Of a stretch of DNA of 64,000 nt, positions 22,951 through 34,209 are shown piece after piece. Position numbers and translations under genes: made by a program. The notes under the pieces are model-generated. The model made no database searches, was not told where the DNA came from, and saw only the letters and a program-made list of their open reading frames with translations. This DNA is from Loripinus fragilis (taxonomy: Eukaryota; Mollusca; Bivalvia; Lucinida; Lucinidae): contig OZ026515.1 in assembly GCA_964019695.1 (NCBI GenBank), positions 142,225,549 to 142,289,548 of the forward strand. Reading direction: 5' to 3'. Positions within the stretch are counted from its first letter, which is position 1, and each line of letters opens with the position of its first letter.

Positions 22951-24060
22951 CATCATATTTGAGAGAAGATTTTAGTATTCCCAGATGGTAACTCTGATTA
23001 TCCATATGCAGTATTATAATGACTAAACAAGCGAATATGACAAGTGAATGTTAAAAACCCTGATTCCAGACCTACAGAACATACGATCAATAAGAATGAT
23101 TACTTTTGAAACCATATGTATTATGAGCGGGCATATTTCTTCACATAACAGACAACAGCTTAAGACATTGCCAAATCCATTGCATTCAAAAATATTCATA
23201 GACCTTTTGTCATAAGAAGACCCATATGTCTTCGTAATTAGTGCTTGGTGAAAACGCATCTGTTTTCGGCAATTTTGGTTCCAAAGAAATTAAATTCTAA
23301 TCCAATTATAGCGCTGCTCAATTATGTCCAATTACTGAAGAAATACGGACCTATTTAGCTTGTTCTGTCAACAGTAGAAACACGTGACAAATTAATTTCC
23401 TTGCGTAATCTTGGTCTTTTATATTGTCATGTCGTTTAGAGTCGCTTTACAAATTACTCGGCAAGCCAACGAAGGGCTGTTTAGCGGTATTCACACCTAC
23501 AGGAATTCCCTTTGGACCACAAACTACTTTGATACAAATGGATAAACTAGAGTAAATTGTGTCCCTCGATAATACCATGTCTTTTCAATCCAATTTTCTC
23601 CCGGTTTACTTCCATTAAGGGCAAAGAATCGAAGTAGGAGTAATCATTTATACACAGGGCTGGTTCCATGGAGGTGATAATGGTTACTAAATCTGCACTG
23701 CAGATTGCAAGTGCTTTTATGCATTGTTGTGATCGGCTCAATGTAGACTCACCGTCAAAAGTTAGTGCTCGTTTGTTTTATCGGTCTATGTTCCCCTAGC
23801 AACTGTCTGTTCTAAGGTGGTACTGTTGTTGTTGTCACTTCACTGTGTGTTGTTGATATCAATATGGTGCTTTGTAAAGCTATTTGTTTGAAAATCAAGC
23901 ACTGGGCAAAGAGCATTGATTGCTTTTGCTTGCGTATGTGGTTTGTTGGTTTATCCAAGTTCTAAAGTTCTAAGATGTCTTACTTTGTGAGATAAGGTGT
24001 GAACTTTGATTGTGGCCATATTCGCTTAGTTCGTTTTACAGTAAAGCATTTTCGTTCAGT
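22950..24060. other. Unassigned stretch
   Basis: I see no gene or recognised repeat. Short open frames are scattered and show no motif. Confidence 0.4.
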
Positions 24061-24066
24061 GACGTG

Positions 24067-24184
<118 letters not shown>

Positions 24185-24639
24185 TATATTGAACTTATCA
24201 TTGTTAACGATCTTACGAACGTGAGTATCTAATAGTTTGCTATAAATGCCATTCGTCCTACCTCTGACACAAGCATAGCTATTTGACAATGAATAACTAT
24301 AACGTTCAGTTTGGCATTTGATAATGTTCAACTTTCATCAATTTGAGATGTGCTTGATCCTTCATTTGGCCGATTTGTGTAGCTCAGTCTGCATTTGGTA
24401 TTGATCATTGCTCTTGTTTCATCATAGCTGTTGCATTTGATTTGATTGTGGGTCTTTGGTTATAGAGCTTTTCATTAGGTGTGCTTGAAGAAAAAGTAAT
24501 CTGTCGACCCATGAATCTAATGGCGTAAGCTACATTTATTTGATTATTTGTGTGGGATAAAATGCTCATTTACCTGTAAAACATGTACTAATATTAATTC
24601 TATAAACAAAATACATACTGTTTAAATACACTGGAAACC

Positions 24640-24866
24640 CCTAAACGGGTACTTTGGCATACAGTGAAGACCAAGATGATATACCACATAAATGGACAAT
24701 TTCATGAGGTCCTGCACTGTTTGCTAAGTCAAAAACTACCTTCATGGAAAGAACATCAGTATTTTTTGGTAATCGTAATCTGAGATCCCTCAATATATAA
24801 AAAGAACCGTCCTGACGGTATCGTATGTATCTTTATGGAATATTCCATTGGTCTAAAAAGGGTTAA
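24640..24866. mobile_element. piggyBac-like hairpin MITE, strongly diverged copy
   Basis: CAGTGAAGACCAAGATGATA and GTCCTGCACTGTTTGCTAA match the flanks of the hairpin, but the hairpin core has decayed. GGGTTAAG lies at the right end. Confidence 0.4.
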
Positions 24867-25249
24867 GTGAATATGTTTGGTATCACTAAGTATTCATTCC
24901 CTTCCCTCTGAAAACTTACAATCTAATTATTAGATCAAGATATGTATCATCTAAGTTTTATAGCAGAAGTAGTTAAAAAATAAAATAATCAAGGCCCACA
25001 CAGGGTCATCGACTTTGTTGCGCGTATTCACGTCTTGTTTGAAGCTGTATCTGATACATCTTTCAAAGAGCCATAAATGTAAATGAACACGTGTGTTTCA
25101 TTGAGTTCGCACCTAAACATACTCTTCTGCGCAAAGGCGGTCAAATATATTATTTTGAAAAGGAGATGCCGCTTTCTGTGCAACTCTCCTTTTTGCTAGT
25201 CTACACGAGTTGATAGTCGAGCGAGGGTAAACGTATGTAACAGGAAACA

Positions 25250-25545
25250 TACAAAAAAGGAAGTGAGTATGAACCCGAAATACCACAATCACTCACTGCA
25301 GACCAATCAACGGCAGAGGAAGAGCCACAGAACACTGCCAGTCACAACACATCAGGAAGGCAATTAAAGTAAAGTAACCAGCGCTCTCTTCACCCTCAAG
25401 ATGATTGCAAAACTAGAGAGGACACTAAGTACTGTATAATAGAACAAGGAAAAACTCGCAACAAACAATGGGAACAAAAATAAACAACGAATCAACAACA
25501 ACAGAACAACCGCCTTAGAATGGACAGCAGCAAAAGCCACAGCTG
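25250..25545 (+). mobile_element. SINE-like family 1, long copy
   Basis: It runs from AAGTGAGTATGAACCCGAAA to CCGCCTTAGAATGGACAGCA and is collinear with the copies at 15708 and 55590. Confidence 0.7.
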
Positions 25546-25559
25546 AAGTTTAAACACAA

Positions 25560-25765
25560 GATTGTCTAGCTAGCTTTGAAGAGTGATATAAACTATGACA
25601 AGACAACTAACTTTTTGGCACACGCAATGGACGATGAAAGATCAATCTGTAATGAATTCAAATATCTGAGGGTTGTATTTTACTAAAAGCAGAAGGTTCG
25701 TAAAGACAGGAATATAGTTATTATAAAGCAAAAAAGATTAAGCACATTTTATATTAAAAAAATAT
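25560..25765 (+). pseudogene. LINE RT thumb remnant
   Basis: A short frame contains NEFKYLRVVFY near 25650, which resembles the conserved EFKYLGV segment at the end of non-LTR reverse transcriptase, followed by KVRKDRNI. It is too short and broken to be functional. Confidence 0.45.
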
Positions 25766-25878
25766 AAATTTGAATCTAACAATTGACTTATAATTACATG
25801 TATAGCTGTTTGAACATACCGGTTTACCAATTACCATATATAGATGTGATATCTAGGCGTTTGAAAAATACTAACATC

Positions 25879-26055
25879 ATTCACCATATCTACATTAATT
25901 GCTGGTTCCCTCTTTATAGGTGGTCAGTAATGGAAAAACAGGTAACCAGTACCCCCCCCAATACCTGGAAATGGGGGGGGGGTTCTGGTTACCTGTATTT
26001 ATATTACTGACCACCTGTAGACAGGGAACCAGCAATTAATGTAGATATGGTGAAT
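25879..26055. mobile_element. 177-bp near-palindrome (foldback element)
   Basis: Outer arms from ATTCACCATATCTACATTAA to GGTAACCAG reappear inverted on the right. The loop holds C and G tracts (about 25951-25959 and 25973-25982). Arms of roughly 75-85 bases differ at only a few sites. It sits between two LINE remnants on the plus strand. Confidence 0.85.
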
Positions 26056-26089
26056 AGAAAAAGTTTTAACTATTTCTCCTTTGCATAAT

Positions 26090-26420
26090 ACATAGATGAT
26101 CTTACATGAGTGCTCATGTTTTATTGAATTTATTAAACGAGTTTGGGAAAAGAGATAAAATGCGAGGTTTGCCAGGCCTTGTGAGGTTTCTTAATGAAGC
26201 AAAAACATTTGCCAATGTGGTCTACTGCAACTTTTAGGTGACTCTTTGAGTGCTGATCACAATGTATTTTTTGTATATTTATGTATCTAATGTTTACCTA
26301 TTTTATGTATTAATGTGTACTCTTTATTCTTATGCTACCTGATAATGATCTGAAAAGATATCTAATTGATTGTAACTAGCAATTAATTTTCTGGAATAAA
26401 CTGTCGATAAAATCTTAAGT
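26090..26420 (+). pseudogene. LINE ORF2 C-terminal end and 3' UTR
   Basis: The frame beginning LLNLLNEFGKRDKMRGLPGL near 26122 ends in a stop near 26237. A closely similar ELGKRDEMRGLPRIL sequence lies on the minus strand at about 27960, so both are C-termini of one LINE lineage. The AT-rich sequence after the stop is probably the 3' UTR. Confidence 0.6.
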
Positions 26421-27240
26421 GAAATGCGTTGATAAAAGTATGCTTGTGTCATGAATAGGATATAGCATATGTTTGGTTGATATGATTGGTCATTTGTTCT
26501 TGTATAAGACCTTTATAAAGCAGTCTATGTATCTGTTTCATAAAAACAGACCAATCTTAAAATAGAATGTTTTCAAAGCCCATTATTATAAAAGTGAAAC
26601 TAAGAAACATATCTCACGAACTCAAGTCATTTTCGTTGTCAATACCCTTAATCCGAATAATATCTATCGAAATTCGGGCTGAAATGGAATATGTATATAC
26701 TCGTATTTGGCATATATAAATCAGCATGGCTGCGTGATACTTACATTAACATACTCTTGAATGCGTTTATCATTAATATTATCCCATACTCCCAGCGCCT
26801 AATTTCGAGTCGTTTCATCACCAACATTTTCATTATTCGGGTTCAGCTAGCTATAAGACAGAAATACTGATCTGGATAAACTAGCATACATTTGTAGCTG
26901 AATACCAAATAAATGGATAATTCGCAAATGATTAAGGTGGTACAGGACCCATGTCAAAAGATAACTGAGTGTTTCTAAAAAGTGAGAGTTATCTTTATTT
27001 ATTGTTTTAAAACGTACAAGTATTGGCGTTCACAAAAAATATCATTTATCAACACATCTGTATAACTAAATATATTTTGACCGTCTGGTCCAGTTTCATC
27101 CCTCAATGCGTTCCGAGTTATACCTGGTCAGGCAATTCTTGTCAGAAAAGTTAATATTCATGTGCATTCAGTGTATGTACTATTAGCTGATAAAGTGTCT
27201 TGCCCCATGACACAATACTATGACTCTGGTGATTCACAAA
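26420..27240. other. Unassigned AT-rich stretch
   Basis: No gene or recognised repeat was seen. Confidence 0.4.
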
Positions 27241-27244
27241 TTAG

Positions 27245-27300
27245 TAATCTTTCGATCCCAAGTTTAACACTTTACGAACTGAGCCACTGTGCTTCGTAAG
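27245..27300 (-). repeat. tRNA-derived SINE-like fragment
   Basis: On the minus strand GCACAGTGGCTCAGTTCGTA resembles an RNA polymerase III A box. TGGGATCGAAAG about 30 bases on is a weak B box. It does not fold into a complete tRNA. Confidence 0.35.
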
Positions 27301-27587
27301 TCCATTATCTTTGTAAATATGACGTCGTAGGTGGGAGGGCTCCCTTTTGTAGCTTGAATGAAACCCAAGAGCAACAGATTGGACACTGTGAGAGCGCTCG
27401 CCAAATGCTGGGGCGTGCCTTTGCATTATTTTAGCTAGCCAGTGGGGAGTCTTCTGACTGAGGCTTATTTTGTATATATATGCGAGCTGTGAATAATCTT
27501 ATATGGCCGTTCACATATGCATGCTTGTCTTAGCATTAACTAATTTATGAAAAGAGCTAAACTCGTGTATCACCCCGTCCTTACCCA

Positions 27588-27655
27588 TTGCCCCAGTGGT
27601 AGAATGTTCAACTTGAGACCAAGTAGGCCCTGGTTTGAGCTCTATTGCTTGTTTG
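27588..27655 (+). repeat. tRNA-like sequence (SINE head or tRNA pseudogene)
   Basis: CAGTGGTAGAATG fits an A box and GGTTTGAGCTC fits a B box at typical spacing, and the sequence resembles the front half of tRNA-Gly. The anticodon arm (ACTTG-AGAC-CAAGT) has too small a loop and the acceptor stem does not close, so a functional tRNA is unlikely. Confidence 0.45.
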
Positions 27656-27839
27656 TTTGTTTACTTATTTGTTTTTTTTCGTTTGTGTTTATCATGGGAG
27701 TGATATAACAACATGTACCACTAGTGGTTTACAAATTTTGGTAACGCTATGTAATGACGTACGTAATGGTTTCTCATATAATTATATTGCAACATCAAAG
27801 CGTAGTTCCACGCAATTTCTAAACGCGACTTAAAAGTAG

Positions 27840-27975
27840 TTTTAGGGTCATAAATAAATAGAACCTAACAGTCGTGCTCCTTTATTATTAAATTTATTAA
27901 GCTTGTCACGAAAAAGTGACAAAATTCTTGGCAAGCCTCGCATTTCATCTCTTTTTACAGCTCGCTTTATAACTT
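27840..27975 (-). pseudogene. LINE ORF2 C-terminal remnant
   Basis: The minus strand reads ELGKRDEMRGLPRIL, then SLFRDKLNKFNNKGARLLGS, then a stop near 27843. It matches the conserved C-terminal block of the remnant at 26122. No upstream RT domain follows on this strand, so it is a short 3' fragment. Confidence 0.6.
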
Positions 27976-28340
27976 CAATATTGGGATCAAACGTGATTTC
28001 CTATGCATTACCACCTGCTAGAACACCATGTTGGTGTTGAAAGCCAAACCTGAAAGGCGAGGGTTATGACCCTGAGGGTCTATTAGATATTAGTGTATCA
28101 GAAAACCGTTATTGCATAAAGTCATTTTCTCGCTTGAAAACTTGCAACAACGTTTTCGAAATAGAACATTTTTCCAGATCAAAGACTTTCATCATCCTGA
28201 CGACACTTCTATACGCGTTACTGCTGATTACGTCAAATTTGTAACGAATCCAGAATATGTATACTGTACGTAAAGTAAAGAAAAAAGTATAAAAGCAACA
28301 ACAAAAATGCTATGAATCAACAGCATGTGAATTACTCTTT

Positions 28341-28344
<4 letters not shown>

Positions 28345-28398
<54 letters not shown>

Positions 28399-28452
28399 CA
28401 CTCACCCTCATTTTGGCACACACACAAGCACGCGCGCACGCACGCACGCACT
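28345..28452. repeat. C-tract, (CT)n and (ACGC)n microsatellites
   Basis: About 10 C, then about 22 CT units to 28394, then after a 36-base gap an ACGC-rich run at about 28430-28451. Confidence 0.95.
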
Positions 28453-28454
28453 TA

Positions 28455-29838
28455 TAAAGATCTTAAGGGATCCTAGAACGTGTCAAATGAGCAGACAAAC
28501 ATAGGCTTTTTGCACACGGACCTTAATTAAACAACATCAACACAAACAATACACTGTCTACGCACACGGACCTAAATTAAACAATGAAGCAGGTATGCCA
28601 CTCCATGCCTGTTTTTATTTTAGAGGTAAAAAAAGAAATATAGCACAGTAAAGAAAAACGAGCACGGTGACATATGCTTTTTAATTAATTATAAGTTTCG
28701 ATGCAAAATTTCCTTCAAAGTGATAAGTTTTTTTGTTTCTGTAGTTACATTGTGTGACATTTTTACTTAATGTTTTTTTTACAAAATAGATTTAGCTTAA
28801 AAAATAAGCTGCGTGCCCTTTTTTCGCTGTGTTTTGTGTTCTTTTATTAGCCAATAGCATGTAGCGTATTCCAAGGAAAAAATATGGCAGTTCTCACTTT
28901 CAATTATTTAAAATAAGAGACATTTGATATTTTGAAAAACTCATATTTTACGATTTTTAAAGTTTAATAGCTTTTTAAAAAGCACGGTAAGGTCCTGTTA
29001 TTTTTTTCAAAATAGATGAGTTTTGAGCTATTTTTAACATATCAAAAGATGATAACTTTATGGACATATGCTAATGAGTCTAGTACCACCTTAATCAAGT
29101 ATTAGGAAATATAATTTTAAGTGTTTTTGTGGTGGGTCAATAGAGTGTTTGTAAAAATGTTTTTATCACATGGATGACCACATCATTCAGACGCGTTTCA
29201 CTACTTATTGCACATGCTCCAAAAAATTTGGGCTATTATACAATTCTGGGTTGTGTTTTCAGAATTTATTTATTTCTTTTATCCTTATCTTAGAAGATGC
29301 ACCTTGATTAATTTACCGTAAACAATATAGCGTCCGTAGTTAAACTAACTATTTTGTTTCTTTTTGTATTAAGTACAGTTGTTTTTTTAATCGCTGTCTT
29401 CAAAGTCAGTCTACGAGTTCACGGATGTCAACCAGTTTTAGCAGGATGAGTTGCTTGAATTAATGATATTTCTTGATGGAGATGTCCCTCGCCCCCCTTC
29501 CTATGGTGTATACATTTTGCAACATATGTGTTTTGTGAGAGTATGTTCTTATATTGGTGACTTCAACAATAAAAACTATATTTTGACTTCAAAGCTATTA
29601 AAATAAGATTAATAATAAAGCTTTTTTCTAAATTTTATCACAGGCATTCAGAGTTGATTGTACAATACAATTTTTGGTTTAAAAACTCTTCTGCAACAAG
29701 GTATGTCAGAACTGGTATTTTATGGTGATTTAGTTATTTTTTTTAAAGAATTGTCGGAAAGCCTAATTTTAGTGATCAATTTGGAAAGATAATAAACGTT
29801 ATAAAAAGTGGGATACAACATAATATCATACGACACAG
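28455..29838. other. Unassigned AT-rich stretch
   Basis: GCACACGGACCTTAATTAAACAA occurs twice near 28513 and 28562 as a short direct repeat. No gene is seen. Confidence 0.4.
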
Positions 29839-29839
29839 T

Positions 29840-30098
29840 TTATAGCTATGGTTTCCTCTGTAGTTGCACGACGGTGGGTCAGACCTCAGACTCAATGACG
29901 GGCCTGACGTAAAGCTTTAATCCGTTCTTTGGTGCCTGGTGCTTGACTTTAGCTGGGCCCACCGTGGCTCAACGAGGTTTTCTTTCTGCCTGATGTCTTG
30001 TGTCTGTTAGCGCTCTGTGGCTCTTCCTCACGGTTCCGTGGTTTGGTCTGCAGTGCCTGATTGTGGTATTTCCTGATCATACTCACTTACTTTTTGAT
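29840..30098 (-). mobile_element. SINE-like family 1 with LINE-derived 3' tail
   Basis: On the minus strand the family 1 head (AGTGAGTATGATCAGGAAAT) starts at 30090 and runs to about 29990. After a short middle, the sequence at 29945-29842 matches the end of the 18-23 kb LINE, including the codons for LKLYVR-VIESE, the stop and the following ACCCACCGTCGTGCAA. This shows one element joining the SINE-like head to the LINE 3' end. Confidence 0.75.
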
Positions 30099-30116
30099 CA
30101 TTAAAATAAGTAGTTT

Positions 30117-30425
30117 CTAACAGTGCTGTTTACATATTTGATCAAACTCTCTTACTGGAAGTGGCGTTTTATGGGATTTACGAGGGTCATTTTTTATGTT
30201 CGTAGAACCGGGTTGTATCTCTACAAATATAGAATTTATGGTACCATAACTTATATATTTTGAAAGGTCTAGCTCCTGTCTATCACTTGATATAAATTTT
30301 ACATCCTTAGCGCTTAGTTCGGTCAAGATATATAGCTTTGAATAGGGCGTAAAAAGGACACTGGCCGAAATCCGTGTCATTTTAACCACGCAGCCATTAG
30401 GAAATAAGACGCTGTTAAGTTCCAT
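30117..30425 (-). CDS. Hypothetical open frame, 102 aa
   Basis: The predicted protein has normal amino-acid composition without low complexity, but I recognise no domain, signal peptide or membrane segment. It lies directly beside a family 1 copy and has no identifiable partner exon. A potential GT donor (AT|GTAAAC) occurs near its 3' end but is weak. It could be a coding exon, a transposon remnant or chance. Confidence 0.25.
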   Translation of the reverse strand: MELNSVLFPNGCVVKMTRISASVLFTPYSKLYILTELSAKDVKFISSDRQELDLSKYISYGTINSIFVEIQPGSTNIKNDPRKSHKTPLPVREFDQICKQHC

Positions 30426-30429
30426 TCGC

Positions 30430-31080
30430 TATGGTGATATAAGCATTTTTCAAGCCGATCTTTTCTTTGCACCATCAAAATTAATTATTCAAACGCTAAT
30501 CGTAGACAAGTGCAGCAAAACTATAAGCATGTTTTATGCGCTTCTATAACGATTTTAAAACACCCATCAATATACCAAAATAATCACAGTCCAGTGCTCT
30601 TAAAATTTTGATTATGAACAAATTTTAAAATTTCTTCTGGTTTTGCATAGCACATAATATACTCAATCATTTGTCAGCAGTTGTATTGATGTATCGATTT
30701 AAGCGTGTAACTGGCAACTTCCGGTACTGGCATACCCCCTTGTTATAAAAAGTGGGTGGGGTAAATCAACCCCGCGTAGAAAACAGAATAACAATTGGAT
30801 CTGCATAATTTTCTTATTGCAGTTATTTCAAAACCTGTTAAGAGGCACAAAAACAGTTTTAGTGTATTTCTAAATATAGTAACGCTCCATGACGTCATTT
30901 ATATACAAAATAAGGGATTTTAGCACCCCCAAGGCTATTTATTTTGCAGTTCATTTTTAACAAAACAAAAGTATTAACATTCTTTTGGGATGAAAGTAAC
31001 CATAACACTTCCATCTACTATATAAACAAGAAAAAATATAATACTACTTTACAGCTAACATATTAAGCCACATTCAAAAA
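30430..31080. other. Unassigned AT-rich stretch
   Basis: GTGGGTGGGGTAAAT near 30753 resembles GTGGGTGGGTTAAAT near 46452 and the inverted ACCTACCCCACCCAC near 42620. No gene is seen. Confidence 0.35.
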
Positions 31081-31082
31081 CA

Positions 31083-31189
31083 GTAAGTGAGTATGATCAG
31101 GAAATACCACAATCACAAACTGCAGACAACCCCGTGGCACCGCGAGGAAGAGCCGCTCTACCATCACAAGACACCAGGAAGACAAATTA
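31083..31189 (+). mobile_element. SINE-like family 1, left part split by an insertion
   Basis: It starts AGTGAGTATGATCAGGAAAT and stops at GGAAGACAAATTA, where the 1.33-kb TA element begins. The same repeat resumes at 32519 with GAGCAAAGCAATCAGC. Confidence 0.85.
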
Positions 31190-32518
31190 CGAGGGCTGTT
31201 CAAATATGAATGCAAGTAGCTTCATAACTTTAGTCACATATATGCTACGACAAAATGGCATACGTTTCTATAAAGGGTTATATGTCACCTTTAAATGGGC
31301 ACCAGACTTAAAGCAACATACAGTATACTTATCGAGGTATCACCCTTTGAATGAGGGTTACTTTAGTATACTAACAAACTCAATACTTCGAACACACCAG
31401 TGATATTGACGAGCGTATAATTCTTCGATAAATCGGTGAAATTTCTTGAAATTGTAAAAGAAGTATCCACATATACTTAAATAATTATTCTGTGAAAGTT
31501 GCGAAAAATCCGACATGTTTCTATTAAATTACATCGAATCGTTTTCACTGAAGTCTCCTTCATGATGTTTGCAAATAAATGGTTAACAAACACCACCTTT
31601 CAATTTTCAGTCAAACTTTCCTCTAACACTATGCACGAAGCAACAGTTAAACTAGTTTAAACTCAAAGACGATATGCAGATTGCTCATACTGAGTTGTTG
31701 CTACAAATCATTGAAGGATAGTGGGTATTTTTAAACGCTGAAAAGCATTTTAATGAAGTCAGAATTGCCTTAAGTGAAGGGGTTATAGAACTTATACATA
31801 ATTTTGTTGCCATAACATTGTGGTTTTAATCTCAATTTGAACGTTAACTTTAAGTCTTACCAATATAGGCATTATTTGCAATAAAATTACTCACCTGGTC
31901 TTGGTGACTAGACAGATTCAACATATTTTAATTAATGCCAATACGTCATTAAGAAGCAGAAATAATGCTTGAAAAATAATATAAAGTGTGATAACTCTGC
32001 AAATAGAGGACGGAGCGTTTTGAAAACTTCCTTATGACATAATAAGCATGTTTTAAGCAAAACGCAAAGAAAAAGACACAGCGATGTTCATTATTGCATC
32101 ACCAGTAGAAAACTCAAAATGACGTTTATCATAAAATTAATGACGTCACAAACGCGTCTGTTTTCTCGAGATTTAAACAGGATTAAATAAACTTTTTCCT
32201 GCAAGCAACTTTGTCAATGTACCTTAAACTTGCATCTAAAATTTGGTGCCATTTTGTCTCAAACTTACAAAGATATGACACTATATCCGCACATGTACCA
32301 TAACGTGCATGGCTATTTGTTTCAGAAAAACGCCAGTATACAGGAATGGCCTTTATATAAGCGTCTGTAACTCGAGAAATATAGTGAGTTTTTCTTTATG
32401 TTTGGTGCCATTTTAAAAGGCGATAAATAGTTCTTTCCAGAAAGGTATGCCATTTTGTCGTAGCATATATGTGAAGAAAGTAATGAAGCTGCTTGCATTC
32501 ATATTTGAACAGCCCTCG
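31190..32518. mobile_element. Non-autonomous CGAGGG-ended element A (Tc1/mariner-like)
   Basis: Length 1329 bp. Inverted repeats begin CGAGGGCTGTTCAAATATGA at both ends and similarity extends inward for about 90 bp, including TATATGCTACGACAAAATGG. The left flank is TA; the right flank is TG, probably a mutated TA. It lies within a family 1 copy, so it inserted after that copy. I found no transposase remnant, although the length is typical of mariner. Confidence 0.85.
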
Positions 32519-32605
32519 TGAGCAAAGCAATCAGCTCTCTCTTCCCCATCAAGATGATTGCAATACTAGAATGGACATAAAGTAACGTACAAAAGCCCGT
32601 ATCCA
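32519..32605 (+). mobile_element. SINE-like family 1, right part after insertion
   Basis: GCAAAGCAATCAGCTCTCTC through GATGATTGCAATACTAGAAT continues the copy interrupted at 31189. Confidence 0.8.
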
Positions 32606-32625
32606 ACTTCCACTTGTGTCAACTT

Positions 32626-34200
32626 TTTATGCCCCCAAAGGAACTTTGGGAGGCATATAGTAATCGCACTGTCCGTCCGTCCGTCCGTCCGTCCCGCTTT
32701 CGTGTCCGGTCCATATTTCCTATATTCTTTGAAGTAGGAATTCCAAATTTGGTGTGTGGATGCATCTTGGGATGGCGGAGTGTCACGTACCATTTTCGGG
32801 TCACTGTGACTCTGACCTTGACCTCTAACCTAGTTTTTAGAATAATCGTGTCCGTAGCATATCTCTTATATTATTTGAGGTAGGAATCTCAAATTTGGTG
32901 TGTGGATGCATCTTGGGATGACAAAGTGTCGCGTACCATAATTGGGTCACTGTGACCTTGAACTTGACCTCTGACCTAGTTTCTAGAAACTGCATTTAGT
33001 CTGGTGCATATCTTCTATATTCTTTGAGGTAGGAATTCCAAATTTGGTGTGTGGATACGTCTTGGGATGGCGGAGTGTCGCATACTATTTTCGGGTCACT
33101 GTGACCTTGACCTTGACCTCTGACCTAGTTTTTAGAATAATCGTGTCCGGAGCATATCTCTTATATTATTTGAGGTAGGAATTTCAAACTTGGTGTATGG
33201 ATGCATCTTGGGATGACAAAGTGTCGTGTACCATAATTGGGTCACTGTGACCTTGAACTTGACCTCTGACCTAGTTTTTAGAAGAATCGTGTCCTTAGCA
33301 TATCTCTTATATTATTTGAGGAAGGAATCTCAAATTTGGTGTGTGGATGCATCTTTGACTGACGAAGTGTCGCATACAATAATTGGGTCACTGTGATCTT
33401 ATACCTGACCTCTGACCTAGTTTCTAGATACTACATTGAGTCTGGTGCATATCTCCTATATTCTTTGAGATAGGAATTCCAACTTTGTTGTGTAAATACA
33501 TCTTGGGGTGTCACATACCATTTTTAGGTCAATGTGACCTTGACCTCTGACCTAGTTTTAAGAATTATTGTGTCCTGAGCATATCTCTTATATCCTTAGA
33601 GTGAGGAATTCCAAATTTGGTGTGTGGATGCATCTTTGGATAGCGGAGTGTCATGTACCATTTTGGGGTCACTGTGACCTTGACCTCTGACCTAGTTTTA
33701 GAATAATCATGTCCAGAGCATATCTCTTATATTATTTGAGGTATGAATCTCAAATTTGTTGTGTGGATGCATCTTGGGATGAGGAAGTGTCGCTTACCAT
33801 AATTAAGTCACTGTGACCTTGAACTTGACCTCTGACCTAGTTTCTAGAAACTGGTGCATATCTCCTATATTCTTTGAAATAGGAATTCCAAATTTTGTAT
33901 GTAAATGCATCTTGGGATGCCTGAGTGTCACAAACTATTTTTGGGTCACTGTGACCTTGACCTCTGACCTAGTTTTCAAGAATGATTGTGTCCAGAGCAT
34001 ATCTGCTATATTATTTGATGTAGGAATCCCAAATTTGGGGTGGTGATTCCTCTTGGGATGGCGGAGTGGTGCATACCATTTTGAGTCACTTTGACTTTGA
34101 CATTTACTTCTGGCCTCATTTCTAGGTTTTTCGTGCTATATTACAGCTATCTTTCCTCAAATGTGTCTTATGCTAGACCAATTCCTTTGGGGGCATTCGT
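32626..34200. mobile_element. ATGCCCCC element with internal tandem repeats (pearl/HINE-like)
   Basis: The left end TTATGCCCCCAAAGGAA is inverted at the right end as TTCCTTTGGGGGCAT. A small hairpin CCCAAAGGAACTTTGGG and a TCCG run follow the left end. The interior is the tandem array listed below. Bivalve pearl-type elements, thought to be Helentron derivatives, have this plan, so that class is my inference. No replicase-helicase is present. Confidence 0.65.
32695..34130 (+). repeat. Tandem array of about ten units with A-B alternation
   Basis: GACCTCTGACCTAGTTT or close variants recur near 32820, 32966, 33115, 33261, 33407, 33542, 33682, 33827 and 33959, spaced 132-149 bases, with a decayed unit near 34098. 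Several neighbours alternate between CCATTTTCGGGTCAC and CATAATTGGGTCAC types, a dimeric higher order. Many units carry runs of TGACCT words. Confidence 0.9.
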
Positions 34201-34209
34201 CATGTGTTT

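Noticed and set aside
27588..27655. Functional tRNA-Gly gene
   Set aside because: A and B boxes are present but the anticodon loop is too small and the acceptor stem fails to pair.
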